Below, piece after piece: positions 40,201 through 48,410 of a stretch of 64,000 nt of DNA; within the stretch, counting starts at the first letter, position 1, and the number at the start of each line of letters is the position of its first letter. Both the position numbers and the translations under genes were made by a program. Source of the stretch: Pseudonocardia kunmingensis (GTDB lineage: Bacteria; Actinomycetota; Actinomycetes; Mycobacteriales; Pseudonocardiaceae); the NCBI RefSeq assembly GCF_006716445.1, contig NZ_VFPA01000009.1, positions 83,618 to 147,617 on the forward strand. Direction: 5' to 3'. The notes beneath the pieces were generated by a model. The model had not been told where the DNA came from, ran no database searches, and saw nothing but the letters and a program-made list of their open reading frames with translations.

Positions 40201-42225
40201 TTAGACCGCTGCCCGGTACTGACTCGTGATCTGGCTGTCGGGGACCTCGATCGAGGACTCGGCCGATGACCTGGCCTGGGTGGCGTTCTCGCCCATGGGC
40301 TCCGCGGCTTCGCCCGCAGCAGCGGGCTCCTCGTCGGCGTCGCCGCTGACCTCGTTGTTGAGGTCGTCGAGGTCGTGGTCGAACTCGGCGTCGTCGGGGT
40401 CCGCGCCGGGCACGCGAGCGGTGTCGTGGCCGGTGTCATCGGCGGTGTCATCGGCGGTGTCCGGGGCGAGATGTGGCCACAGCGGGATGTCGAGGTCGGG
40501 GTTGGTGATCAGCTGCTCGACGTGGGAGAGGGGATAGCCGAGGACGGCGAGCAGTTCGAAGTAGAAGCGGGTGTCCTCGGTCGGTTCCCGCCACGTGGTG
40601 GCCTGGTCGGTGCTGGCCAGGTTGAAGTGCTGCTCGCAGGCTCCGACGATCTGCGCGAGGCGGATGAGCACGGCCTGGATCTCGGTGGTCGAGCGCTTGC
40701 GCAGGTGCGCGGCGATCGGGTTGCGGTCGCGTCGGTAGCTGGGCTCCGGGAAGCCGAGCAGGGTGCACGCGTAGGTGTGCGTGGATGCCGCTTCGCCGCT
40801 GTAGTTGCTGGCCAGCACGGGACCGAGCGCGAGCCAGTGGTGTATGCGCGGGGGCAGCGTGCTGGCCTTGCGCTTGCGCCAGCCCGTGAAGAACGTGGCG
40901 ATCCAGTCCCGGCGGTCGATCTTGGCGGCGCGCCACAACCGGTTGTTCGCCGCAGCCCGCCTGCGCTCTGCGGACTGCCAGGCGGCGTCGCGGTCGGCTC
41001 GCGCGGGCTCGACGCGGATGCGGACGTGGCCGTGGTCGGCGTAGTCGGTGCAGACGTAGCACACCTCGACGTCGGTGCTGGCCCAACGGGCGGGGGTGAT
41101 CACGGCGGCGTGGCCGGGGCATGAGGCGTGGTCATCGACGGTGAGGCACCGTTCGGCGTGCTCGTCAGCGTAGAGGGAGGTCAGGGGGACGACCGCGGCG
41201 TCGCCGAAGTCGACGATCGCGACGCCGGCCTCGCGCAGCTGCTCCTCGGCGGCCGCCTGCTTGGCCGCGGCGATGGTGCGGTGACCGTGGGTGGCGTAGT
41301 CCGCGCATACCTCCGTCACCGCGACTGTGGTCTCGCCGTGGGCCTGCGGGGTGAGATAGGCGGCACGACCGGGGCAGCTGGCGTGCTGGGCCGGGTCGAT
41401 CGGTTCGTCGCCGTCGGCGGCGCAGAGGTTGGCGAAGCGGGCTGCCCCGTCGGGAAGCTCGAGGTGGCTGGCGACACCGTCGAGGACGGTGTAGCCGAGA
41501 TCGGTGAGCCGCTGGGCCTCGCTGATCAGCTGGTCGCGTTGCTCGCGCTGGCGCCGCAGGCGCCTGATCGCCCAATCGAGGTCTCGCGGGTGCTGGTCCA
41601 GGACCTCGACCAGCTCCTGGTGGGCGTCGGCGTCGTCGGCGAACTCCAGCAGGTGGGCCAGCGCAAGCAGATCGATGTCGGGGGAGGAGACGCTGGCGGC
41701 GTGGGTGCGCGGATCGGCGGCGACCGCGCGGCCGGCGCGGACACGCTCGATCGGGCGCACCAGGGTCTCGGCGATACCGAAGTCGTCGAGTCCCTCGAGG
41801 GCGAGCTGGTCGTAGAGTCTCGCCTCGTCAGCCTGGGTGAGGTACTTGTGGTGAAGGTTCTCCAGTCCCTGCGCCACCTTCACCTCGCGTCGGGTGGTGC
41901 CGGGGGCGTGGACCAGCACGTCGATGACGAGGTCGGGGTTCTCGACCTCCTTGACCGCGACCGCGGCTGCGGTGCGGTGGAAACCCACGAGCACGGCGAG
42001 GCACCCGTCGGGGTCGGGGGTGACGTTGATGATGGAGACCAGCGGGTTCATGCCGTTCTCGGCGATGGAGGCCACGAGATCTGGGTGCTGCTCGCGGATG
42101 TCGGTGATGTCGCGGAGGTTGTCGACGGCGCGCAGCGTTCGCGGGTCCACGCCGCTGAGCAGGTACGGGTAGTCGGTCTGACCGGTGTTGGCGTGATCGG
42201 TGCTGGGGTCGGCCGAAGTGGTCAT
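40201..42225 (-). CDS. Large ParB-like nuclease-domain protein with duplicated Cys/His modules
   Basis: 674 residues from ATG 42225 after GAGAGAGGG. Residues 25-120 are ParB/Srx-like (VASIAENGMNPLVSIINVTP, VLVGFHRTAAAVAVKEVENP), followed by a helical KorB-type DNA-binding region (LYDQLALEGLDDFGIAETLV). Two modules follow, near 278-320 and 362-405, with the shared pattern HASCPGxAAxxTP ... VCxDYAxHGH, suggesting two metal sites. The C-terminal third is helical and ends in a long acidic tail. Such proteins are typical of actinomycete ICEs and plasmids and probably bind DNA; partition is only one possibility because no ParA gene is adjacent. Confidence 0.82.
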   Translation of the reverse strand: MTTSADPSTDHANTGQTDYPYLLSGVDPRTLRAVDNLRDITDIREQHPDLVASIAENGMNPLVSIINVTPDPDGCLAVLVGFHRTAAAVAVKEVENPDLVIDVLVHAPGTTRREVKVAQGLENLHHKYLTQADEARLYDQLALEGLDDFGIAETLVRPIERVRAGRAVAADPRTHAASVSSPDIDLLALAHLLEFADDADAHQELVEVLDQHPRDLDWAIRRLRRQREQRDQLISEAQRLTDLGYTVLDGVASHLELPDGAARFANLCAADGDEPIDPAQHASCPGRAAYLTPQAHGETTVAVTEVCADYATHGHRTIAAAKQAAAEEQLREAGVAIVDFGDAAVVPLTSLYADEHAERCLTVDDHASCPGHAAVITPARWASTDVEVCYVCTDYADHGHVRIRVEPARADRDAAWQSAERRRAAANNRLWRAAKIDRRDWIATFFTGWRKRKASTLPPRIHHWLALGPVLASNYSGEAASTHTYACTLLGFPEPSYRRDRNPIAAHLRKRSTTEIQAVLIRLAQIVGACEQHFNLASTDQATTWREPTEDTRFYFELLAVLGYPLSHVEQLITNPDLDIPLWPHLAPDTADDTADDTGHDTARVPGADPDDAEFDHDLDDLNNEVSGDADEEPAAAGEAAEPMGENATQARSSAESSIEVPDSQITSQYRAAV

Positions 42226-42468
42226 GCTCGGGCCCTCTCTCCTATGCGGGTCGGGATATGTGCGCGGCGCGGGCACGCGGTGCAGGTGAAGCCCGGGAGC
42301 GGTGGTCCCGGGAAGCAGTTGCTCGTGCACGGCTTGCGTGGTCATCGGGAGCGCGCCGTGTCTCGGGGGCGCCCGATTGGTGCCGCGCTTCGCTGATCCG
42401 TGCTTGGCGGCGTGTCATCGGGGTGATCGGAATCGGCGTCGTCCGGGTCGGTGTCGCCGGCGCCGTCG

Positions 42469-43785
42469 TCACCGTGGCCGTCGCGCTCGTGTGGTCTCGT
42501 CGTCGACCAAGTCCGCCGGCGGTGCGGATGCTCGGCCGAGGGCGGTACTGGGCTCGGGGGTGGGCCCGGTGGTGGGGATGGCGCGGGCAACGCGGTGGCC
42601 GTAGCGATGCGCGAAGCGCAGGAGGTCGGCCCGCGACCAGGCGTCGTATGCCGTGGGGCCGCCCTGGCCGAGCGCGGGATGGGTGATGTCGGCGCCGAAC
42701 TCGTCGAACCACTGGCAGAGCAGGTCGACGATGTCGCCGCCGTTCCAGCCACCGTCGTAGCCCTCGATGTCCCAGCACCGGGCCAGCAGCTGCGCGACCG
42801 GGGCAGGCAGCGTCGGATCGGCGCTGGCGGTCGCAGTGTGCTCACCCGCCGTCCGTGGTTCGGCGGCCTGGCTGAGCTGCTCGGCGAACGCGGCCGGGGT
42901 GGTGATGAGCGCGGCGCGGCCGGACCGGACGAGGGTGTGGCAGCCGGCGGAGGTGAGGGAGGTGAGGGGCCCGGGAACGGCGCTGAGCGGGCGGTGCTGG
43001 GAGATCGCGGCCTCGGCGAGAGCGAGCGCGGCGCTGCGCGCGGAGGCCTCGACGATGACGACGCCACGCGTGCCGAATGCGGCGAGCAGGCGTTGGCGGG
43101 CTAGGAACCGGGCGCGTGCGGGGACTGCTCCGGGCGGGTACTCGCTGACGAGCAGGCCCGCGGTCCGGGTGTCGGTGGCGCTGGCGAGCAGCTGCGTGGT
43201 GTGGGCGGACGGGTAGATCCGGTCGAGGCCGCAGGGCAGCACGGTGAGGGTGGCGCCGTCCGCGGCCTGTGCACCGCGGTGGGCGGCGATGTCGATGCCG
43301 AGCGCGCCGCCGGTGACGACGGTGTGGCCACGCTGGGCGATCTGCGCGCCGAGCTCGCCGGCGATGTGGAGGCCGTAGCCGGTGGCGGCGCGGGATCCGG
43401 AGACGGCGACCGCGCGCTCGGTGAGCTGGGTGAGCGCAGCGGTGCCGCGCACCCACAGCGCGACCGGCGCGGTGACAGGGCACCCACCGCCGGTCACGGT
43501 GAAGGCGGAGTGCGGCCAGTGCGGGTGTTCCGGGGTGATCAGCTTGATGCCGTGGGCCTGGGCAGCCAGGAGGGCGGACACCGCGGTGTCGGCGACGGTG
43601 GCGGAGGTGCGGCGCGTGGGTTGGATCTCGGCGGCGATGGCGGCGGGGATGTCGCCGCGGTATACGCGGGCGGCGGCCTCGACGGCCCCGATGTCGGCGA
43701 TCAGATCGATCAGGTGCGGGGCCGGTGGGCTCGATATGGCGGACAGGTAGGCACGGGCGTAGAGCACGTCGCGGTCGGTGGTCAT
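42469..43785 (-). CDS. dprA: DprA/Smf-like DNA-processing protein with C-terminal extension
   Basis: 438 residues from ATG 43785 after GAAGGAG. The Rossmann-like DprA core spans about 75-300: VAVSGSRAATGYGLHIAGEL, HTVVTGGALGIDIAAHRGAQ, TVLPCGLDRIYP and VVIVEASARSAALA. In competent bacteria DprA loads RecA onto incoming single strands; plasmid copies may do the same for transferred DNA. The last 110 residues (CWDIEGYDGGWNGGDIVDLL) are an addition not found in canonical DprA. The gene sits upstream of the ParB-like gene on the same strand. Confidence 0.88.
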   Translation of the reverse strand: MTTDRDVLYARAYLSAISSPPAPHLIDLIADIGAVEAAARVYRGDIPAAIAAEIQPTRRTSATVADTAVSALLAAQAHGIKLITPEHPHWPHSAFTVTGGGCPVTAPVALWVRGTAALTQLTERAVAVSGSRAATGYGLHIAGELGAQIAQRGHTVVTGGALGIDIAAHRGAQAADGATLTVLPCGLDRIYPSAHTTQLLASATDTRTAGLLVSEYPPGAVPARARFLARQRLLAAFGTRGVVIVEASARSAALALAEAAISQHRPLSAVPGPLTSLTSAGCHTLVRSGRAALITTPAAFAEQLSQAAEPRTAGEHTATASADPTLPAPVAQLLARCWDIEGYDGGWNGGDIVDLLCQWFDEFGADITHPALGQGGPTAYDAWSRADLLRFAHRYGHRVARAIPTTGPTPEPSTALGRASAPPADLVDDETTRARRPR

Positions 43786-43987
43786 CGTGGGTACTCCTTC
43801 GAGATCGTCGGCGCACGTCTGCCGGGTTGGATCAGGCATGCAGCCGGGAGGGGTCGGGACGCCCGGCGGAGCCGGGGAAGCGAGGCGCTGCGCTGGCGGC
43901 CGGCTGGTTCCGCGGGTGAGCCGCGGACGTCTGGGCACCGCGAGGTCGTGGTCGCGGTGGGTGGTGGTCTCAGGGCTGGGCTGCCAC

Positions 43988-44296
43988 TCAGGTGGACCAG
44001 CCTCTGACCGGACGCGCGTGCTCGGCGAGAGCCATGGCGATCTGTCGAGGGGAACGATCGGGTGGCAGCTCCACCAGCACCGCGAGACACGCGCGGACCG
44101 CCGCGCGGGACCCGACGAGTGCGAGCACGTGCGGGTCGAGGTGGATCTCCAGGCGGTGGCGCAGGATCGAATCGCGCTGGAGCCCGATCGTCAGACGATG
44201 GCGCTGGGAGGCGGCACGAGCGAGTGCGCGCAGGCGCTGTCCACGGTGGCGGGGGACGTCGGTGGCGCCCTCGTGCAGGTACAACACGGTGATCAT
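43988..44296 (-). CDS. Small hypothetical protein following leader element B
   Basis: A 102-residue protein from ATG 44296 (MITVLYLHEGATDVPRHRGQ) with AGGGAG upstream. The body is basic and helical (RLRALARAASQRHRLTIGLQ, LEIHLDPHVLALVGSRAAVR, PRQIAMALAEHARPV). The frame can be read from the ATGAAC of the leader element, which would add 40 low-complexity residues, but the inner ATG is a better start. It is the first gene before dprA. Not recognised. Confidence 0.6.
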   Translation of the reverse strand: MITVLYLHEGATDVPRHRGQRLRALARAASQRHRLTIGLQRDSILRHRLEIHLDPHVLALVGSRAAVRACLAVLVELPPDRSPRQIAMALAEHARPVRGWST

Positions 44297-44353
44297 GAGG
44301 ACTCCCTGGTCGCGTCGGGGATGACGCGGCAGGTCCTCAGGTCGCGGTGGCGG

Positions 44354-44416
44354 GGCCCGCAGGGCCGGCGGGGGTTGCGGCCCGCCCGTCCCAGGGGACG
44401 GGCGGGCCGTGTTCAT
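44354..44416 (-). promoter_or_regulatory. Leader element copy B
   Basis: In transcript order: GCGGCG, ATGAACA, a perfect 14-base hairpin starting CGGCCCGCCCG with a four-base loop, C, the linker AACCCCCGCC, and the hairpin GGCCC-TGC-GGGCC. The element ends 58 bases before the ATG of the small gene. It is the cleanest copy, sharing GGCAAGCGGCGATGAACACG with copy C. Confidence 0.7.
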
Positions 44417-44621
44417 CGCCGCTTGCCCGCCGCCGCGGCCTGATCATGCGGCCGCATCAGCGACGCTGCGGAGTCCGGCGGCGCCAGGCCACCGCAGCAG
44501 CGGTCGGCCGATGGGCCGGGATCACGGCGTCGCTACCCCGGCCGGGCCGAGCGACCCCCTCGGCCGGGGGTACCGGGCTGCGCCGGCCACCCGCCGCGGT
44601 AGACATCGGGCGGGTGGCTAC

Positions 44622-45689
44622 CTAGCCCACGGCGGTGACGTCGCCAGCGGCCTCGCCGCGGTCGGTGTCTCGACCCGGGCCGCAGTTGTCATCGTTCTGG
44701 TCGTTGGCGTCGGCGACCGCCGCGGTGTCGGCGGCGCGGTAGAGGACGCGGGCCTCATCGGTGAGCGGGGTGGCATAGAGGGTGGGGTCGGCGACGTGGA
44801 CGTAGGCGGTGACACCGACAATCACGCCGCGGCCGGTGGCGGGGTCGAACCCGGTCATCCACGGCCCGCCGGAGGCGCCGCCTGTCATGGCGCAGTTCAT
44901 GGCGAGCTCACCTTCGTCGGTCGTGGTGACCGCGCTGGTGCTGCAGCGGCGCAGGCTGGCTCCGTCGAAGCCGTCCTCGGCGGGGTAGCCGAGCGCGGTG
45001 ACGGCCGGACGGCTCGAACCGGAGTACGCGCTGAAGGAGATCCGCTCACCGCCGAGAACGTCCTCGGCGCTCTGGCCGTCGGAGCGGCCGAGGCGGATGA
45101 ACGCGACGTCATAGCGGGGGTTGTCGCTGGCCACCCAGCGGGGATGGACACGGACCTCGGTGATCGCCCACGATCCGTGTGGGGCCGAGTTGGAGACGCT
45201 GCCCGGAATGAACCGGTCGAGCGCGATCGGGCCGCTCTGCGCGCTGAGCCAGGACGAGCCGCCGTAGTTGCCGCGGTTACGCGGCACCCACACGCAGTGG
45301 GCAGCGGTCACCGCGATCGTGCCCGAGCGGGAGTCGATCACGGTGGCGGTGCAGGAACGACCGTCCTGGTCGAAGAGACGACCGACCGTGCTGGAGGCGA
45401 GGCCGCGGCTGTAGCGGGATCCGCTGGCATCACCTGCAGGGTCGTCGGTCGCGGCGGTGTCGTTCGGTGGGGTGCCTGCCGGGGTCTGCATGGGCGCGGC
45501 GCTGGTTGCCGGCGCGGAGAGCGGGTTCGCCGACGCTGGCCTCTGCGGCTCGGCGAGGACGGCGAGGACAGCCGTGGCCGCGGTCAGGAAGACGGCGACG
45601 ACGGTGGTGGTGGTGGTGCGGCGGATCGGGCCACGATGTGTCGGCCGGTTCGGGGTGGGTGTCGTGATGATGGTGGTGCGTGTAAGCAT
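44622..45689 (-). CDS. Secreted trypsin-like serine protease
   Basis: A 355-residue exported protease of the trypsin (S1) fold. The basic, Thr-rich N-terminus leads into a signal helix (TTVVAVFLTAATAVLAVL, about 28-46). The catalytic residues are His131 (VTAAHCVW), Asp194 (RYDVAFIRL) and Ser273 (GGASGGPW), in standard order and context. Cys pairs around CTATV/HCV and RRCS/NCAM fit disulfides. A Thr/Pro spacer follows the signal. It carries leader element C in its 5' region and lies inside the plasmid maintenance block, where a surface protease could act on cell-wall proteins during mating. Confidence 0.88.
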   Translation of the reverse strand: MLTRTTIITTPTPNRPTHRGPIRRTTTTTVVAVFLTAATAVLAVLAEPQRPASANPLSAPATSAAPMQTPAGTPPNDTAATDDPAGDASGSRYSRGLASSTVGRLFDQDGRSCTATVIDSRSGTIAVTAAHCVWVPRNRGNYGGSSWLSAQSGPIALDRFIPGSVSNSAPHGSWAITEVRVHPRWVASDNPRYDVAFIRLGRSDGQSAEDVLGGERISFSAYSGSSRPAVTALGYPAEDGFDGASLRRCSTSAVTTTDEGELAMNCAMTGGASGGPWMTGFDPATGRGVIVGVTAYVHVADPTLYATPLTDEARVLYRAADTAAVADANDQNDDNCGPGRDTDRGEAAGDVTAVG

Positions 45690-45748
45690 CGGGCTCTCCG
45701 CGTGTCGGGGGACGTGATCGCGGAGGGCCTGAGCACGGTGGTGGTGGG

Positions 45749-45851
45749 GTCCCGCAGGGACGGCGGGGGTTGTGGCTCGGCCGGTCTGGGGAACGCCGAA
45801 GGCGTCCGAGCGCAGCGAGGCTCGTCCTCAGGCCGGGTGGGCCGTGTTCAT
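45749..45851 (-). promoter_or_regulatory. Leader element copy C with seven-codon uORF
   Basis: In transcript order: GCGGCG then ATGAACACGGCC, which here opens a complete short frame (MNTAHPA, stop). A longer imperfect stem enclosing small hairpins follows, then the linker AACCCCCGCC and the hairpin GTCCC-TGC-GGGAC. The U-A pair replaces G-C of copies B and D. The element ends 59 bases before the protease ATG. Confidence 0.68.
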
Positions 45852-46226
45852 CGCCGCTTGCCCCGCCGCCGCCGTGCTGGCGTCATCGCGGTCACCGGCC
45901 GCCGACACGGCCGGATGCTCGGGCCCGGAGTCGTTTCGGGGTCGTGGGTGAGTCGGTTTCCCATTCTGGTGGGGCCGGCTCGGTCGACGTTGGCCTCCCG
46001 GTTAGGCGTCAACCACCCTGTCCGGGCTTGATGCCGGACCGCGGGACGGGTGCAGAATGCGGTCGCCTCGCCGGGGCGGCGATCGCTGGCTCGGGTGGAG
46101 CCAGCCGCGCCGCTGTCATGTCACCGCGGGCGCTGGATCTGCAGTGCCTAGCGGCGGGTCTCGCCGCCGGCCCTGCGGCCGCGTCACCGCCGGTGTCCTG
46201 CTGCTCGGGGCTGAAGTCGATGTCGA

Positions 46227-46454
46227 TCACGCCGACGACGGTCGCGTCCTTGACGGTGTGCTCGTGACCGCCGTGTCCGGCACCTCTCGCACGTGCGGGC
46301 GGGCCCCGGCGACGATGGTCATCTGCCGGAACAGGCGATGCCCCGTGCCGGGTGCGCACAGCAGTCCGGTGGGTCCGCGCAGATGGCTGGGTCGGCGTGC
46401 CGAGGCCGGCGCCAACAGGTCGAATGCCTCGGCAGAGCCGGAAGGATGGCTCAT
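46227..46454 (-). CDS. Possible small gene, perhaps frameshifted
   Basis: From the ATG the frame reads MSHPSGSAEAFDLLAPASAR, then LLCAPGTGHRLFRQMTIVAG and ARPHVREVPDTA, which looks like real protein. After that point the neighbouring frame looks better (HEHTVKDATVVGVIDIDFSPEQ, ending near 46009), as if one base had been gained or lost near 46270. Either two overlapping genes or one broken gene of about 140 codons is present. No family is recognised. It follows the DUF4192 gene by 26 bases on the same strand. Confidence 0.45.
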   Translation of the reverse strand: MSHPSGSAEAFDLLAPASARRPSHLRGPTGLLCAPGTGHRLFRQMTIVAGARPHVREVPDTAVTSTPSRTRPSSA

Positions 46455-46480
46455 GTCGTCCGGCCTCGGGGGCGCGCGGT

Positions 46481-47467
46481 TCAGCGGATCCGCCGCGGTC
46501 GGGCTGGTGGTGGGGTATCGAGCTGCGCGGTCCTGGCATCGTCGAGCAGCTCGCGCAGCGCGTCGGGCCGGATCCCGACGGCCACGAGACGCCGCAGCAG
46601 CTGGGCCAAGCGATGGGCAGGGTCGGCGCTGAGTGCGCGGTCGACTGCGATGTTGGCCAGCGCGCCGTCGCCGCGGAGTAGGGCGGCGATCGTCAGCAGC
46701 GCCGCCGGATGGGCCGCATAGGGGTCAGGGAGCTCGCGGGTGAGCTGCAGCCACACGGCTTCGGCCGCGAGCGCGTTCTTGCCCAGGCAGTGGGTCAGCG
46801 CGGCGGTCAGGGTGTCCTCACCGGTGAGGGCGGCTCCCAGCGCGAGGATTTGGTCCTCATCGAGAGGGCCAGCGCTCGCGCGGGCAGCTGCGGTGAGCAG
46901 TGCGGGTCCGTCGGCCGGGACGGCGGTGAGGTCGAGGAGACGCCGACGACGGGCCAGGGTTGGCCAATTGACCGGGTCGGCGAGCTGCGCGAGGGCGGCA
47001 CGGTCGGCGGCGATGACCCGCCCGGTCTCGACGGTGGAGGCGAGGGCGAACGGCGTCGACGCCGGCGGCGGCACCTCGCCACCGCATGGGCAGGGTTCGC
47101 AGCACTCCCACCGGCCGCCGCCTGCGGTGATCTGCGGGGTCCACACCGTGCTCCGGGCGTTGAGCCCGAGGTTGGTTGCCTCGAGTTCGACGGCCCCGGC
47201 GACGTCGTGGCGCTTCTCCATGGAGATGATCACTGTGGCGATGCCGGTGATCTCGGGAGTCCTGGCGAGCACGTCGCCGAGGAACGATCGCACCTGCGCG
47301 TCGACGCGATCGGGGGGCACCAGATCGATGCGGGCGGTGAGGATCACCTGGCCGCCGGTGCCGCCGGTGAAGACGACGACCAGCGACTCGTGGGGGTAGA
47401 AGCCCAGCATGGTCGGCACGGCAGCAACCAGCTCGGCTGGGCCGCTCAGGCGCGGGAGAGTGTTCAT
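46481..47467 (-). CDS. DUF4192 family protein
   Basis: About 328 residues from ATG 47467 (MNTLPRLSGPAELVAAVPTM). The opening PAELVAAVPTMLGFYPHESL followed by VVVFTGG is the hallmark of DUF4192, a family found in actinomycete chromosomes and plasmids. The centre contains CCEPCPCGGEVPPPAST, a Cys cluster also seen in the family, and the C-terminus is helical with LGAALTGEDTLTAALTHCLG. No activity is known. It belongs to the minus-strand maintenance block, downstream of a 49-residue protein gene. Confidence 0.85.
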   Translation of the reverse strand: MNTLPRLSGPAELVAAVPTMLGFYPHESLVVVFTGGTGGQVILTARIDLVPPDRVDAQVRSFLGDVLARTPEITGIATVIISMEKRHDVAGAVELEATNLGLNARSTVWTPQITAGGGRWECCEPCPCGGEVPPPASTPFALASTVETGRVIAADRAALAQLADPVNWPTLARRRRLLDLTAVPADGPALLTAAARASAGPLDEDQILALGAALTGEDTLTAALTHCLGKNALAAEAVWLQLTRELPDPYAAHPAALLTIAALLRGDGALANIAVDRALSADPAHRLAQLLRRLVAVGIRPDALRELLDDARTAQLDTPPPARPRRIR

Positions 47468-47576
47468 AGGTAGTTCCGATCTCTCTGGTGATGGCTGGTT
47501 GAGGGCATGCGGGTGGATGAGTGAGCGCAGGCGCACCGCGAAGGGCGGTGGGGCGGGGGTCCCGCCGCTCAATCGG

Positions 47577-47726
47577 TCAGAACGGGAGTTCGCCGTCGGG
47601 GTCGAGTGCGGTCCCGGCGGCCGGGGCCGGGCCGGCGTTCTCGCTGTAGGCGACCGCGACCGCGAGCTCGTCGTTGCGGTCGTAGCGGGCCTGGTCCGCG
47701 GCGGGGATGTCGAAAGTGGTGGTCAT
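47577..47726 (-). CDS. 49-residue protein following leader element D
   Basis: A very small protein (MTTTFDIPAADQARYDRNDE, then LAVAVAYSENAGPAPAAG and ALDPDGELPF). The ribosome site GGAGG is eight bases before ATG. It is acidic and probably disordered; its end, DGELPF, resembles the acidic tip of SSB tails (D-D-I-P-F), raising the idea that it competes for SSB partners. That similarity is short and could be chance. It lies just upstream of the DUF4192 gene. Confidence 0.6.
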   Translation of the reverse strand: MTTTFDIPAADQARYDRNDELAVAVAYSENAGPAPAAGTALDPDGELPF

Positions 47727-47788
47727 CGAGGGCCTCCGGTGTTCGGTGTGACTGGAGCGCCGCTCTGCCCTCAGCGCGCCGGGGCGGG

Positions 47789-47908
47789 GGCCCGAAGGGC
47801 CGGTCGAGGGTTCTGGCTGGCCCATCCCGGTGTGATCGCTGTATGGAACCGGTGCCGATGGGCGCGACCGCCGCGGCGATCTCACCGGGATGGGTCGGCC
47901 AGGTTCAT
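47789..47908 (-). promoter_or_regulatory. Leader element copy D with eight-codon uORF
   Basis: In transcript order: ATGAAC opens MNLADPSR and stop; CTGGC-x-G-x-CCCATCCCGGTG-x-GATCGC pairs with the segment at 47815-47839, giving about 20 paired bases; the linker GAACCCTCGACC follows, then the hairpin GGCCC-TTC-GGGCC. The element ends 62 bases before the ATG of the 49-residue protein. Confidence 0.68.
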
Positions 47909-48022
47909 CGATCGCTTGCCCCGCCCCGGCGCGCTGACCTGTGGGCGGTCCAGACGCGCCGGGCGGCGGAGACCCGCCACCCGTGTCGGTGCTTCTGATC
48001 TTCTGGAGAGTCAAGATCCCTG

Positions 48023-48409
48023 TTGACCGGGGTGGAACGGCTGGTGCGACGCCCCGGTGCCGGCGGTGACCTGCGCGGCGAGACGGTGTTGCTCGACGTC
48101 AAGACCGTCATCTCGCTCCGCGACCCGGACCGCGTCGCCAGGTGGCTGTGGCAACTACAGGGCTACGCCTGGCTCGACACCCGCGACCACTACCGCATCC
48201 GCGCCGTCGGGCTCTACCTCGCCCGCCACGGCGTGCTCATCACCTGGCCGGTCGGCGAGTTCGCCGCGGCGCTACTCGCCGACCCCGACGGCACGGGGCC
48301 CGACGTCGCCGCGGCCGCCGAGCAGTTCCGGCGGCTCGCCGAGCACGTCATCGCCGACGAGACCGGCCACCCGGCGGCCTCGCTCGCGCGACCGACCACG
48401 CAGTGGTGA
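48023..48409 (+). pseudogene. 5'-truncated PD-(D/E)xK (RecB-like) nuclease fragment
   Basis: The frame begins at TTG with no ribosome site; a stop lies 27 bases upstream. The protein reads GETVLLDVKTVISLRDPDRV and then WLWQLQGYAWLDTRDHYRIR. LLDVKT resembles the D-x-K end of the PD-(D/E)xK catalytic motif and LQGYAWL the Q-x-x-x-Y motif of RecB-type nucleases. The upstream part of the domain is missing, so the gene is probably a remnant. It runs opposite to the maintenance block and marks the start of the mosaic region. Confidence 0.5.
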
Positions 48410-48410
48410 C

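Noticed and set aside
43800..43985. Possible divergent leader element before dprA
   Set aside because: Hairpins with AACC between them are present (CCGCGG/CCGCGG and CCCGGC-TCC-GCCGGG), but the order and spacing differ and ATGAAC is absent; not strong enough to count.
47467..47576. Possible fifth leader element before the DUF4192 gene
   Set aside because: It has GACCCCCGCC and a hairpin CACCGC-CCTTC-GCGGTG, but lacks ATGAAC and the first hairpin, so it was left out of the copy count.
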